Shown: positions 22,058 through 31,684, numbered from the stretch's first letter. The stretch: DNA of 64,000 nucleotides from Streptomyces chilikensis (GCF_001642695.1 NZ_LWCC02000005.1:1349682-1413681), one strand, 5' to 3'. Program-made: numbers and translations. The notes: generated by a model from the letters alone, not told the origin.

Positions 22058-23347
22058 CTACTCTCCTTCGACCCGCATGATGCTGGCGACGCCCCGGACG
22101 GTGTCCAGGCCGCGCAACGCCTCGACGACCCCGCTGAGCGAGGCGTCGGACGCACGATGGGTGACGACGACGAGCGATGCCTCGCCGTCCTTGCCCTGCT
22201 GGCGCACGGTGTCGATCGACACCCCGTGCTCGGCAAAGACAGTGGCGACCTGGGCGAGCACGCCCGGCTTGTCGGCGACGTCCAGGCTGATGTGGTACCG
22301 CGTGACCACCTCGCCCATCGGCGACACCGGAAGCGCCGCGTACGCCGAGTCACCGGGACCGGTGGCCCCGGCCAGCCGGTTGCGGCACACCGCCACCAGG
22401 TCGCCCAGCACGGCCGACGCGGTGGGCGAACCGCCCGCGCCCGGCCCGTAGAACATCAGCTGCCCGGCCGCCTCGGACTCCACGAACACCGCGTTGTAGG
22501 CGCCGCGCACCGAGGCGAGCGGGTGGGTGAGCGGAATCATCGCGGGGTGCACCCGCGCGGTGACCGAGCCGCCGTCCGCGGCCCGCTCGCAGATGGCGAG
22601 CAGCTTGATGGTGCAGCCCATCTCCTTGGCGGAGGCGAAGTCCGCCGCGGTCACCTCGGTCATGCCCTCGCGGTACACGTCATCGAGGAGGACCCGCGAG
22701 TGGAAGGCGATGCCGGACAGGATCGCGGCCTTGGCCGCCGCGTCGAAGCCCTCCACGTCGGCCGTCGGATCGGCCTCGGCGTACCCCAGCGCGGTCGCCT
22801 CGTCCAGCGCCTCCTGGTACCCGGCGCCCGTGGTGTCCATCTTGTCGAGGATGAAGTTCGTCGTGCCGTTGACGATGCCGAGCACCCGGTTGACCTTGTC
22901 ACCGGCCATCGACTCGCGCAGCGGGCGGATCAGCGGGATGGCGCCGGCCACGGCGGCCTCGTAGTACAGGTCCCGGCCCTGCTCCTCGGCCGCCGCGTGC
23001 AGCGCCGCGCCGTCCTGCGCGATCAGGGCCTTGTTGGCCGACACGACGGACGCGCCGTGCTGGAACGCCGTCGTGATCAGCGTCCGGGCCGGCTCGATCC
23101 CGCCGATCACCTCGACCACGACGTCGATGTCGCCCCGTTTGACCAGGGCGGTGGCGTCGGTGGTGATCAGCGAGGGGTCGATCCCGGCCCGCACCCGGTC
23201 CGGACGGCGGACGGCGACACCGGCCAGCTCCACCGGCGCGCCGATCCGCGCGGCGAGGTCGGCCGCGTGCGTCGTCATGATGCGCGCCACCTCTGAGCCG
23301 ACCACTCCACAGCCCAGCAGCGCCACCTTCAGCGGACGCGTACGCAT
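22058..23347 (-). CDS. hom: Homoserine dehydrogenase
   Basis: A 429-residue enzyme reducing aspartate semialdehyde to homoserine. Rossmann motif [13 protein letters not shown] at the N-terminus, catalytic core with [19 protein letters not shown] and [15 protein letters not shown], and a C-terminal ACT domain (about 350-429, [15 protein letters not shown]) that usually confers threonine feedback inhibition. Two adjacent ATGs are possible (23350 and 23347); the second has better spacing to GAGG. Confidence 0.97.
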   Translation of the reverse strand: MRTRPLKVALLGCGVVGSEVARIMTTHAADLAARIGAPVELAGVAVRRPDRVRAGIDPSLITTDATALVKRGDIDVVVEVIGGIEPARTLITTAFQHGASVVSANKALIAQDGAALHAAAEEQGRDLYYEAAVAGAIPLIRPLRESMAGDKVNRVLGIVNGTTNFILDKMDTTGAGYQEALDEATALGYAEADPTADVEGFDAAAKAAILSGIAFHSRVLLDDVYREGMTEVTAADFASAKEMGCTIKLLAICERAADGGSVTARVHPAMIPLTHPLASVRGAYNAVFVESEAAGQLMFYGPGAGGSPTASAVLGDLVAVCRNRLAGATGPGDSAYAALPVSPMGEVVTRYHISLDVADKPGVLAQVATVFAEHGVSIDTVRQQGKDGEASLVVVTHRASDASLSGVVEALRGLDTVRGVASIMRVEGE

Positions 23348-23542
23348 CATCCGACCTCGTTTCCTCATACCGGTCAACGGTTGTCCAGTCTCAGGCACCG
23401 GACGGAAAAATCTTCCATTCGTCCGGATCCTGAGACCCATGTTTCCGGGATCCAGCCCGGTCCCCAGCGGCTTTTCCGCCGGACGTCCTCACTTCACCCG
23501 ACGCCACCCGACGTCATCCGACGCCCCCGGCGCCGCCCGACG

Positions 23543-24934
23543 TCATCCGACGTCGAGGCGGAGCAGGTCCTCCTCCGTCTCACGGCGGACGATCACCCGG
23601 GTCCCGCCGTCCTTGACGGCGAGCACCGGCGGGCGCGTCACGTGGTTGTAGTTGCTCGCCATGGAGCGGCAGTAGGCGCCGGTGGCCGGCACCGCGATCA
23701 GGTCGCCGGGCGCGAGGTCGGCCGGCAGGAAGGCGTCCCTGACCACGATGTCACCGCTCTCGCAGTGCTTGCCGACCACGCGGGCGAGCATCGGCCCGGC
23801 GTCGCTGGCGCGGGAGACGAGGGCGACGGAGTACTCGGCGTCGTAGAGCGCGGTGCGGATGTTGTCCGACATCCCGCCGTCCACGGACACGTACGTCCGC
23901 AGCCCGTCCAGCGGCTTCAGCGTCCCCACCTCGTACAGCGTGAAGGCGGTGGGCCCGACGATCGCCCGCCCCGGCTCCACGGAGATCCGCGGCACCGCCA
24001 GCCCGGCGCCCTCGCACTCCCGGCCCACGATCTCGCCGAGCGACTTGGCGATCTCGTGCGGCCCCTGCGGGTCGTCCTCGCTCGTGTAGGCGATGCCCAG
24101 ACCGCCGCCCAGGTCGATCTCGGGCAGCTCGACGCCGTGCTCGTCGCGGATCTCGGCCAGCAGCCCGACCACGCGCCGCGCGGCGACCTCGAACCCGGCC
24201 ATGTCGAAGATCTGCGACCCGATGTGGCTGTGGATGCCGGCCAGCTCCAGCCCGTCCAGCTGCAGCGCCCGGCGCACCGCCTCGGCGGCCTGCCCGCCGG
24301 CCAGCGGGATGCCGAACTTCTGGTCCTCGTGCGCGGTGGCGATGAACTCGTGGGTGTGCGCCTCGACGCCGACCGTGACGCGGATCAGCACCTTCTGCCG
24401 CACCCCGTGCGACTGCGCGACGTGGGCGACCCGCACGATCTCCTGGAACGAGTCGAGCACGATGTGCCCGACCCCGACGGTCACCGCCCGCTCGATCTCG
24501 GCGAGCGACTTGTTGTTGCCGTGGTACGCGATCCGCTCGGCGGGCATCCCCGCCGCCAGCGCGGTGGCCAGCTCCCCGGCGGAGCAGACGTCGAGGTTCA
24601 GTCCCTCCTCGTGCAGCCAGCGCACCACGGCCTTCGACAGGAACGCCTTGCCTGCGTAGTACACGTCGGCGCCCTCGCCGAACGCCTCCCGCCAGGCGCG
24701 GGCGCGGGCCCGGAAGTCGTCCTCGTCCATCACGTAGGCGGGGGTGCCGTGCTCCCGGGCGATCTCGCGGACGTCGACCCCGCCCACGCGGACGGCGCCG
24801 TCCGCGTCACGGGTCACCGAGCCCGCCCACACCTTGGGGTCGAGGGCGTTCAGGTCGGCGGGCGGGGCGGTGTAGTGGCCCTCGGGGAGGACGTCGGCGT
24901 GACGGGGTCCGGCGGGGTGTGCGGAACGGCTCAT
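23543..24934 (-). CDS. lysA: Diaminopimelate decarboxylase
   Basis: A 463-residue fold-type III PLP enzyme forming lysine from meso-DAP. PLP lysine K96 is in [10 protein letters not shown]; the [21 protein letters not shown] and GKHCESGD active-site motifs (Cys and Glu from the partner subunit) are present. It leads the hom-thrC cluster, 195 bases upstream of hom. That gap contains a direct repeat with the core CCCGACGTCATCCGACG, whose second copy reaches the lysA stop codon. Confidence 0.97.
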   Translation of the reverse strand: MSRSAHPAGPRHADVLPEGHYTAPPADLNALDPKVWAGSVTRDADGAVRVGGVDVREIAREHGTPAYVMDEDDFRARARAWREAFGEGADVYYAGKAFLSKAVVRWLHEEGLNLDVCSAGELATALAAGMPAERIAYHGNNKSLAEIERAVTVGVGHIVLDSFQEIVRVAHVAQSHGVRQKVLIRVTVGVEAHTHEFIATAHEDQKFGIPLAGGQAAEAVRRALQLDGLELAGIHSHIGSQIFDMAGFEVAARRVVGLLAEIRDEHGVELPEIDLGGGLGIAYTSEDDPQGPHEIAKSLGEIVGRECEGAGLAVPRISVEPGRAIVGPTAFTLYEVGTLKPLDGLRTYVSVDGGMSDNIRTALYDAEYSVALVSRASDAGPMLARVVGKHCESGDIVVRDAFLPADLAPGDLIAVPATGAYCRSMASNYNHVTRPPVLAVKDGGTRVIVRRETEEDLLRLDVG

Positions 24935-24987
24935 CGTCTGTGTCTCTGCGTCTCTCTTCGGCTCCGGCCGGTTTCGGTCTCGCCCGG

Positions 24988-26088
24988 TCAGAGGTGTTCG
25001 GGTGCGTCGATGCCGAGCAGGGTGAGGCCACCGGCCAGCACCGTCCCGGCGGCTTCGGCGAGCGCGAGCCGGGCGCGGTGGGCGGCCGAGGGTTTCTCCT
25101 CCCCCGTCGGCAGCACCGCGGCGTGCGTCAGGAACTCCAGCGTGGCGTCGGCGACGGTCACCAGGTGCCGGGCCAGCCGGTCCGGGGCGTGCGCCCGCGC
25201 GGCCTGGGCGAGGACGCGGGGGTGGTCGGCGAGGGCGCGGAGGAGTGCGGGAGCGGTCGCGGCGGTCGCGGCGTTCGCCGGGGTATCCGCCGGGGTGTCC
25301 GCAACGGTGTCCGTGGGGCCCGCCGGGATGCCTGCAACGGTGTCCATGGGGCCCGCCGGGGTCTCCGCAACGGTGTCCATGGGGCCCGGCTCGGCGGTGA
25401 AACCGAGCTGCGCGGCGTTGCGGGCGGCGGCGCGGGCACGGGCGTGCGCGTACCGGACGCGGAACAGGGGGTTGTCCTCCCGCTGCGCCAGGTGCTCACC
25501 GCCGAGGCTCGGCCGGTCGTGCGGAGCCGGGTGCAGCAGCGCCCAGCGGGCGGCGGCCGGGCCGAGGGGGGCGGGGTCGCCGGGGGCGGGGACGGGGCGG
25601 ATGTCGGCGGACTCGCCGTGCGCCACCTGCGTCACGCACGCCCGGCCGCCCTGGGCCCCGATCAGCCGCGCCGTGACCTCGGCGACGACTTCGGCGCGGA
25701 TCTCGCGGGGGACGCGCAGGGTGACCGTCCGGCCGGCGAGGGCGTCCCCGTGGCCGTACCGCATCCCCTCGTCCCTGATGCGCCGCACCAGGGCCGCGTC
25801 GGCGTCCCCGGCCAGGCTGATGTTGAGGAACCCGGGCCCGGTGACGGCGACGTCCCGCACCCCGCCCGCCCGCAGCAGCCGGGCGCGCAGCACCTCCGCC
25901 ACCTCCGCGGCGGGCCGCCCGGCGGGCTGCGCGAGCCGCAGCGCGACGTTGGTGGCGTAGTCCCCGCAGCCCCCGGGGCCGGGCGGGGCGACCTTGACGG
26001 TCTCGGGCACGGCCACCGCCAGCTCGCCCTCGTCCACGGCGGAACGCACCGCGTGAAGCACGGTGTGCGAGAGCTCGACGGGGGTCAC
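24988..26088 (-). CDS. nrtL: ArgS-related anticodon-binding protein NrtL
   Basis: A 366-residue protein that keeps the arginyl-tRNA synthetase N-terminal domain ([23 protein letters not shown]) and the C-terminal DALR anticodon-binding domain (about 275-366) but lacks the catalytic HIGH/KMSKS core. Such ArgRS-like genes sit beside lysA in Streptomyces. Its function is unproven; by domain logic it may bind tRNA-Arg or a related RNA. An internal 33-bp tandem repeat expands a Pro/Ala/Thr-rich linker around residues 234-263. The start is GTG 26088 with a weak ribosome site. Confidence 0.8.
   Translation of the reverse strand: MTPVELSHTVLHAVRSAVDEGELAVAVPETVKVAPPGPGGCGDYATNVALRLAQPAGRPAAEVAEVLRARLLRAGGVRDVAVTGPGFLNISLAGDADAALVRRIRDEGMRYGHGDALAGRTVTLRVPREIRAEVVAEVTARLIGAQGGRACVTQVAHGESADIRPVPAPGDPAPLGPAAARWALLHPAPHDRPSLGGEHLAQREDNPLFRVRYAHARARAAARNAAQLGFTAEPGPMDTVAETPAGPMDTVAGIPAGPTDTVADTPADTPANAATAATAPALLRALADHPRVLAQAARAHAPDRLARHLVTVADATLEFLTHAAVLPTGEEKPSAAHRARLALAEAAGTVLAGGLTLLGIDAPEHL
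25301..25388. repeat. 33-bp in-frame tandem repeat within nrtL
   Basis: Two full 33-base units (25301-25333, 25334-25366) and a partial third (25367-25388) begin GCAACGGTGTCC. They encode eleven-residue steps with the core PMDTVA or PTDTVA in the linker between the two NrtL domains. Copy number is probably variable between strains. Confidence 0.85.
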
Positions 26089-26185
26089 GGGGACCAGATT
26101 AGGGGAGCCGGGGCGGGGTAGGTCGACCCGATTCGGCGGGGTCCCGCCATCCGGACAGCGCGTGTCCCTTTTGATCGCGCACGTC

Positions 26186-26590
26186 TCAGTTTCCGCCGCT
26201 TGACGAGGCGCCCCGCACCCGTTTCATCAACGCCCGCACGACACCGACGAGTTCGGCCGGCTCGAACGGCTTGGCCACGAACGCGTCCACCCCCACGTCC
26301 AGCCCGGCCTCCACCTCGGGGCGGCTGCAGGCGCTGACTATGGCGAGAGGCACATCACGCGTCCCCGGGTCCGATCTCAGCCGCGCCGCCGTCCCGAGCC
26401 CGTCGAGCCGCGGCATCACGACGTCCAGCGTCACGACGTCCGGCCGCACCTGATGGATCACTTCAAGACACTCGGCACCATCGGCCGCGGTCACCACCTC
26501 GAACCCTTCCAGCTCGAGATTGACCCTGATCAGCTGCCGGATCGCCTCACTGTCGTCCACGACAAGGATCCGGCCGGAAGCGCCCGCCAC
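26186..26590 (-). CDS. Single-domain response regulator (CheY-like receiver)
   Basis: About 134 residues forming a lone receiver domain. Acidic pocket Asp12-Asp13, phospho-acceptor Asp56 in VVTLDVVMP, conserved Ser near 87 (IVSACS) and Lys107 in AKPFEP are all present. No output domain follows; the C-terminus is a short basic, Ser-rich tail. The start is inferred as GTG 26590 (AGASGRILVVDD follows) from family alignment; no good ribosome site exists, so it may be leaderless. No histidine kinase is adjacent. Confidence 0.85.
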   Translation of the reverse strand: MAGASGRILVVDDSEAIRQLIRVNLELEGFEVVTAADGAECLEVIHQVRPDVVTLDVVMPRLDGLGTAARLRSDPGTRDVPLAIVSACSRPEVEAGLDVGVDAFVAKPFEPAELVGVVRALMKRVRGASSSGGN

Positions 26591-26774
26591 AACTAGAGAG
26601 TAGGCACGGCGTGCACTCCCCGTCCCGGTTTTCCGCACTTCCGCCCGTACCGGACAGGACACGGAGTGCCTCCGGGCCCGCGCCGGCCACCCCGGTGAAA
26701 CCCGTGCACGACCACCCGCGATGAGCTGGTAGTGTTCTACCCGTCACCGCGACGAACGCGAACGCGGACGACAC

Positions 26775-26846
26775 GCCCCCGTAGCTCAGGGGATAGAGCA
26801 ACGGCCTCCGGAGCCGTGTGCGCAGGTTCGAATCCTGCCGGGGGCA
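26775..26846 (+). tRNA. tRNA-Arg(CCG)
   Basis: A 72-base cloverleaf without encoded CCA. Acceptor GCCCCCG pairs with CGGGGGC, the D-arm is GCTC/GAGC, the anticodon loop CTCCGGA gives anticodon CCG, and the T-arm is GCAGG-TTCGAAT-CCTGC. The discriminator is A. tRNA-Arg genes are common integration targets in Streptomyces, and decayed mobile-element pieces follow directly downstream. Confidence 0.97.
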
Positions 26847-26897
26847 CGCAGCAGATCTCATGGCGATCATCCGCCTGACCTGCGAGTGCCAAGCATG

Positions 26898-26932
26898 AAG
26901 GGCGGAACCCAGTCCCACTGGGTTCCGCCCTT
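26898..26932 (+). terminator. Terminator of tRNA-Arg
   Basis: A perfect 14-bp stem (26900-26913 with 26917-26930), extendable by two A-T pairs, has a 3-base loop and is followed by TTTGT. It begins about 50 bases after the tRNA. Confidence 0.85.
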
Positions 26933-27013
26933 TGTCGTTGCTGCGCACTGGTCGCACGTCCATGACGTGTCGGTCATGCGCCGTGTTGGGCAAATGATCA
27001 ACCTGCTCTCCGA

Positions 27014-27103
27014 CTCTTCGCGCTGGACCAGCGGGACTTCCGGGCCATCAAGCCCTTCACGCGGGGATTCGCCACATTCCGTGTCCTACCCGCCGACGTC
27101 TGA
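27014..27103 (+). pseudogene. Remnant of a PIN-domain toxin C-terminus
   Basis: Thirty codons ending in TGA at 27101-27103 read LFALDQRDFRAIKP, then FRVLPADV. This matches the usual VapC-type ending (ALDxRDFRAxRP...FRLLP). No start codon, ribosome site or upstream PIN domain is present, so only the last part of a toxin gene survives. The assignment rests on motif recall. The flanking 26933-27167 stretch contains nothing else I can identify. Confidence 0.5.
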
Positions 27104-27167
27104 GCCGTGAACAGCTCGGTGTTGCGCCTTGCTGCTCCGTGCTGTCGCTCAGCCAGCTTGCGCGCTC

Positions 27168-27791
27168 CTACCACCAGCAGTCGATACCGTCCATGTCCGA
27201 TCTGACGACCGGATCGGTGATCGTGCCGATGATCCGTAGGGCACCGGTTTCCTCTCCCCAGTCCAGTTCGTACGCACCCTCTTCGACAGGCCGGTAACCG
27301 TCATCGACGGTCCAGGATCCGGCCGTGCCAAAAGCCAGACCGGTGCGTCCCACCGCGAACACCTCGCCGTCGCCGATCACGAGGAAGGATGTCTCACGGA
27401 CCACGGCCGTGCAGCCCTCCGGGCCCTCCGGGTGCAGCACGTGGTACTCCGCGGAGACCAACAGGTCGGCGGTTGCTTCCAAGACGGTGCCGAGCACTGC
27501 CGTGACGATCAGCAGAGCGCTCGTCCGCCGGGCCCACTCGGCTTGCTTCCGCGGGAGCCCGAGCGGCGAAGTGCCATCCCTGCGCCTCCTTCGGGTGAAT
27601 GCCCACCGGAAAACGAGCACCGCGACGAGGAGAGCCGCACTCACGCCCCAGCCGGGGATCACCCGCCCCTGGACGACCAGCAAGAGGCTGCCCCAAGCAG
27701 CCACGGCAGCGAGGACCAGACCCCCGATCACCACCGTGGTGAAGGTCGCCGGCGACAAAGCCCTATTGCGTCGGGCACGGACTTCGGTCAT
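27168..27791 (-). CDS. Hypothetical membrane protein
   Basis: A 207-residue protein with three predicted membrane helices (about 15-40, 47-63 and 91-112) and a C-terminal extracytoplasmic domain of about 95 residues. That domain carries a Cys pair (GCTAVV near 126 and DCWW at the end) that could form a disulfide. I do not recognise the family. It has no clear ribosome site and no operon partner; the neighbours are decayed mobile genes, so it may be cargo of the former element. Confidence 0.55.
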   Translation of the reverse strand: MTEVRARRNRALSPATFTTVVIGGLVLAAVAAWGSLLLVVQGRVIPGWGVSAALLVAVLVFRWAFTRRRRRDGTSPLGLPRKQAEWARRTSALLIVTAVLGTVLEATADLLVSAEYHVLHPEGPEGCTAVVRETSFLVIGDGEVFAVGRTGLAFGTAGSWTVDDGYRPVEEGAYELDWGEETGALRIIGTITDPVVRSDMDGIDCWW

Positions 27792-28079
27792 GACAGGGAG
27801 GACGCTCCGGCCTCGGCGACAGTTGCGCTGTGGCGCGGAACCGGAGGCAGCCGGTGTCTGCGGTTGACCGTCCGGTTGCCGTCATTGCTGCCCTCCGATC
27901 CACCTCCTGCCGCGTGAGTCCAGCCGGGTGGATCGCGACGAGGCGATCCCCGGCCGCCTCAGGTCTTCCGGAAGACCGGCGGGACGCGTTCCATCACCGC
28001 CCGGCCGGTCTCGTGCAACGCATCCGCGTGGGCAGGCCTCCACGGGGCCGGGGTCCGCCTGTCCATGACGGGCCCGAAG

Positions 28080-28241
28080 TTCCCCTGAGGTTCCCCCGGG
28101 ATGCGGTTCGGCGTAGCGGCACAGCAGGGCCTCCACATTGTTGCCTGCATCTTCTTCGGCGACCTTCGCCAGATCGACGCCGGTGTTCGGTCACGTCGGG
28201 AACGCCGAGTTACGCAGGCCGTACAGCCGGAAGGCGAGCAG
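28080..28241 (-). pseudogene. Decayed tyrosine integrase, C-terminal fragment
   Basis: On the minus strand one frame reads LLAFRLYGLRNSAFPT, a stop, then PNTGVDLAKVAEEDAGNNVE and ALLCRYAEP. This matches the end of Streptomyces tRNA-site integrases (YDLRHxxxSTWLNAGVxxxxVAExAGNSVEVLLxRYAKC), including the catalytic Arg and the nucleophilic Tyr (codon 28113-28115). An in-frame TGA and loss of the upstream catalytic half show it is dead. It lies 1.2 kb from tRNA-Arg, a plausible attachment site. Sequence down to about 27882 may continue the fragment, but homology is lost. Confidence 0.65.
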
Positions 28242-28373
28242 GGGGTGTCAGCAACGCTTCGAAATGGGTTGCAGCTCCCTTTCCGCGCCGGCACCGCTTT
28301 TCAGCCGTCACCTATACGCAGACGCGCGACCAGGCAGACACGGCGGCACCCTCCCTCTGGTGGCATGGAGGGC

Positions 28374-28580
28374 ATGAGCGATCCCACCCGGAAGTACTCG
28401 ATCACGATGCCCCGGGACATCGCCGAGGCCGCCCCCACCCGTAGCGGCCCCTCCGGCCTGTCCGCCTGCGTCACCGCCGCCGTCGCTCTCCGGGGCACCC
28501 GGCGCTGCTGCCGCCACCTGACGGGCCCCCGGGTCGGAAACCGTGCCGTGTTCAGCCGCCCGCGAGGGCCACGAGCTTGA
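28374..28580 (+). pseudogene. Truncated ribbon-helix-helix antitoxin-like gene
   Basis: The first 39 or so codons read MSDPTRKYSITMPRDIAEAA, then RSGPSGLSACVTAAVA, resembling the DNA-binding N-terminus of Streptomyces VapB/CopG-type antitoxins. After about 28492 the frame becomes Arg/Cys-rich and unrelated, and it runs into the 3' end of a convergent gene. The toxin-binding half is missing. A ribosome site (GGAGGG) precedes the ATG. It may still make a DNA-binding stub. Confidence 0.5.
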
Positions 28581-28944
28581 TGAAGATCAGGTCCGGGTCG
28601 GTGGTGAGGTCCACGACTTCGTCGAGGTGGTCCACCTGGCGGTCGCCGGCCAGGACGAAGAAGCCGTTGGCGAGGAAGGCGCGTTCGGCGATCTCGGCCT
28701 GGCGTTGCCAGTCGATGCGGCGGGGTTCGCGGAGGCGGTGGCCGCCGGGTTCCGTCTCGGCGTCGTCGGGGCGGACGAGGCCGGTGAAGCGGTCGCTGGG
28801 GCGGGCGTTGTGGCGGGTGACCTCCTCGCGGATCCGGAGGGTGATCAGCTCGCGTACGGTCATCCGCTCCGGCAGGCCGGTGACCTGCCATGCGGTGACC
28901 GGCCTGCCGGTCGCGGTCTCGTCCCGGAAGGTCACGGTGGCCAT
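28552..28944 (-). CDS. Hypothetical partner of the DUF4132 gene
   Basis: A 130-residue protein, acidic and soluble, with no signal or membrane segment. The visible core is GRPVTAWQVTGLPERMTVRE near the N-terminus and RAFLANGFFVLAGDRQVD LDEVVDL near 89-113. The ATG overlaps the DUF4132 stop codon (TGATG), so the two are translationally coupled and probably act together. I do not recognise the family. The aromatic pair FF and the VDLTTDPDLIFIKLVAL ending look like a beta-alpha packing unit. Confidence 0.75.
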   Translation of the reverse strand: MATVTFRDETATGRPVTAWQVTGLPERMTVRELITLRIREEVTRHNARPSDRFTGLVRPDDAETEPGGHRLREPRRIDWQRQAEIAERAFLANGFFVLAGDRQVDHLDEVVDLTTDPDLIFIKLVALAGG

Positions 28945-31436
28945 CAGGCGCCTCGCTCGATCTGCGTGAGGATGGACGGATCGGTGATCTTGGTGTCGGC
29001 GGCGAGCAGGAAGGCCTTGCTGAGGATGAGGGACAGCCGGTCGTCCTCGAAGGGGAGGAAGAGCTGGTTGGTGCTCCTGGTCGCCGGGCCGGCCGCCGGG
29101 ACGATGCAGAGGTAGCTGTCGTCCGGTTCCATGAGGATGTTGGCCGAGCCCATGTGGATCTTGTAGGTGCGTAGGTCGCCGCGGACGACGAGGAAGCGGC
29201 CGGCGAGGGTGCACCGGTCGGCGATCTTCAGGCGGGGCAGGATGCGTTGCAGGGCGTCGCGGCGTGCCTCGGCGCTCTCGGTCAGTTCGGCGAAGGAGGC
29301 CCGTTCCCAGTAGGTCCGCGGGGGGCCACCGTCGGTCCAGTCGGGGTCGGCGGCGATCGAGGTCACGCCGACGAAGAGGTCCACGTCGCGCATCGCCTCG
29401 CTGAAGAGCAGCGGCGGGACGTCGGTGAGCGGCGTCTCGCTCCAGGTGCCGTCCACCCGGCGGTGGAAGCGGACCTGGTCGGTCGAGGCGAGTTCGTCGT
29501 CGCCCGCCTGGTCGGCCCAGGTGTGGAAGAAGCGGACCCGCCACTCCCCCGCCGCGAGGGTCCGCTCGGCGTGGGCGTCGTCGCCGCCGTCCCAGGGGCC
29601 TAGCAGGTCGCTCTTCCATCCCCGGGCCCGGAACAGGGCGAACATCCGGCGGTAGTGGACGAGGTGCGCGGCGAAGCGGTTGGAGTAGACGCGGGTCTGC
29701 TCCTCGGCCGGGGTGAGGCGGTAGACCTCGCGGAACGCCTGCTTGAAGGGTTGCCGGATGTGCCGCTCGGTGAGCAGGTCCCGCCAGGCCCGCACGCTGT
29801 CGGGGTCGGAGCGGAGCGGGTGCCACAGGCGTACGCGGGCGTCGTCGGCTACGTCGAGGGCGTCCAAGTCGTCCAGGGCGTCGGAGGCGTCGGGCCCGTC
29901 CGTCTCGGGGAGCACGGCCCGCCACTCGCCGGGGGTGGCCTCGACCTCCCAGATCAGCCTGCGGACGAGGGTCCGGGCGAGGGGGTGTTCCACGAGTTCG
30001 GCGCGCCACCAGCGGTAGGGGTGGGTGGCGTCGACGGTGAAGCCGCCCTCCAGCGCGCGGGTGAGCGTCGCGAGGTGGGCGTTCACGCGTTTCACCAGGT
30101 CGCGCAGCTCCGTGACCAGGGCGGGGTGTTCGCGGCGCACCGCTGCGGGGAGGCTGCGGAGCGGGCGGCCGTCCTTCTCCCAGGTCAGCGTGGCGGTCTC
30201 GGCGACCGTGACGACGGCCTGGTGGTCACCGGCCGGCCGGCGCAGGACGCCGCCCGCGGTGGAGCCGCTGAGGGTGGAGCCGCTGTCGGTCACGGTCTCG
30301 AAGCCGAGCCTCGGCAGTCGCAGTGCCACCTCGGTGCGCTCGGCCAGGGCCGCGTCCACCTTCTTGAGCATCTTGTCGAGCTGCTTGGGCACCCCGGCGT
30401 GCCGGACGGTCCGGCGCACGGTGCGGATCGCGGTCGCCAGTTCGGGCGTCGGGAACTCCTGCGCGGCGCGGACCACCTCGTACAGGAGGGCCTGGGAGGG
30501 GAGGGTCTTCGCCGACGCCGTCGGGGCGAGGGCGACGCCGGGCAGCAGGCGGTCGAACAGCTCCGGCAGCCACGGCTCGTCGCGGAGCAGTGCCACCCTC
30601 AGGGCGTTCCCGAGCGAGATGATCTCCCGGTCCGTGAACGCCTTGTCCGCCTGGTAGGGGATCTCGCCCGCGGCGATCGCGTCGGTGCGGTCGGCAGCCG
30701 CTTCCAGCGCACGGCGGGCGAACGCCACGTAGGCGGGGTTGTCGGCCGACCTGCGCCACGCGTCCAGGGGTGCCGAGGTGAACTTGTCGTTCCGGTCGGT
30801 GCCGGACAGCAGGGTCTGTTCGGCGCGGGGCAGGCCGGCGATGACGGCCATCTCGTCGGCGACGATGGACCCCACGTCGCGGGAGAGACGCCGCACGGCC
30901 GCGCGCAGTGTCACCTGGCCGGCGATCCGGGCGATCGCGAGCAGTGCGTACGGCTGGCGCACGGTTTCCTTCCCCAGGCAGAGTTCGACCAGCTCACGGG
31001 CTTGTTCGGACACGTCGGGCAGCGGGCCCGCGCAGTGTTCCAGCGCGCTCAGGCCCAGGGTGAGGTCGGCCCAGCCGCGTGTCCCGCACTTCTCGACGAG
31101 CGCTTCGAACAACCGGCGGCACGCGTCGGGCGTGTAGGACGGCTGTCGCTCCGCGGCCGCGTTCTCGATCGTGTGACGGATCGCCGTGGCGTGCGGGGTG
31201 GCGGGCATGGGTGCCGCGTAGGCCGTGACGACCAGGCTGCCGAGCTGCTCGTCGGAGAGACGCGTCAGGTCCGGGTGCCTGTCCTGGCCCTCCGTGGTGA
31301 AGTCGGGGTCGGTGAGCGCGCGCGTCAGCAGGGCTGCGAGGTCCGTCGGGTCGGCAGCGTGCCCGTCCGCCGGTCCCACGCCGTCGAGCGGGTCGTTCCT
31401 GTGGCGTGCGGCCGCCGCCGAGTCGTCGTACAGCAT
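28944..31436 (-). CDS. DUF4132 domain-containing protein
   Basis: An 830-residue cytoplasmic protein. The N-terminal two-thirds is helical with HEAT-like character. The C-terminal part carries the blocks I associate with DUF4132: WKSDLLGPWDGGDDAHAERT, DLFVGVTSIAADPDW, YWERASFAELTESAEARRD, KIADRCTLAGRFLVVRG and a final LSKAFLLAADTKITD. The family is widespread, often linked to WGR or MoxR-type conflict loci, but its role is unproven. It is coupled to the 130-residue gene downstream. The ATG at 31436 has no strong ribosome site, so the start could be lower. Confidence 0.75.
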   Translation of the reverse strand: MLYDDSAAAARHRNDPLDGVGPADGHAADPTDLAALLTRALTDPDFTTEGQDRHPDLTRLSDEQLGSLVVTAYAAPMPATPHATAIRHTIENAAAERQPSYTPDACRRLFEALVEKCGTRGWADLTLGLSALEHCAGPLPDVSEQARELVELCLGKETVRQPYALLAIARIAGQVTLRAAVRRLSRDVGSIVADEMAVIAGLPRAEQTLLSGTDRNDKFTSAPLDAWRRSADNPAYVAFARRALEAAADRTDAIAAGEIPYQADKAFTDREIISLGNALRVALLRDEPWLPELFDRLLPGVALAPTASAKTLPSQALLYEVVRAAQEFPTPELATAIRTVRRTVRHAGVPKQLDKMLKKVDAALAERTEVALRLPRLGFETVTDSGSTLSGSTAGGVLRRPAGDHQAVVTVAETATLTWEKDGRPLRSLPAAVRREHPALVTELRDLVKRVNAHLATLTRALEGGFTVDATHPYRWWRAELVEHPLARTLVRRLIWEVEATPGEWRAVLPETDGPDASDALDDLDALDVADDARVRLWHPLRSDPDSVRAWRDLLTERHIRQPFKQAFREVYRLTPAEEQTRVYSNRFAAHLVHYRRMFALFRARGWKSDLLGPWDGGDDAHAERTLAAGEWRVRFFHTWADQAGDDELASTDQVRFHRRVDGTWSETPLTDVPPLLFSEAMRDVDLFVGVTSIAADPDWTDGGPPRTYWERASFAELTESAEARRDALQRILPRLKIADRCTLAGRFLVVRGDLRTYKIHMGSANILMEPDDSYLCIVPAAGPATRSTNQLFLPFEDDRLSLILSKAFLLAADTKITDPSILTQIERGA

Positions 31437-31684
31437 GGCGGGATGCTGGCAGGAGGCACTGACAATCCGACGGTGAACCCGGATGACGATCCGACCGGCA
31501 CCCGGCCGATGATCCGCGATGCCGTATCAGGGCGCTCCCGGTGTTCGTTTCGGGCCACCGGGCTTGAGGGCCGGGACATCACGGTGGTCCACCTGGCGCT
31601 CCTCGGCGAGGAAGTGCCGGAGGAAGTCACCCAGGGCTGACCTGCCGGATGACGGTCCACTCCGCGTCGCCGGATCCTTCACCA

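Noticed and set aside
23348-23542. Possible short gene between hom and lysA
   Set aside because: Only low-complexity repeats with the core CCCGACGTCATCCGACG are seen; there is no start with a ribosome site and no family feature.
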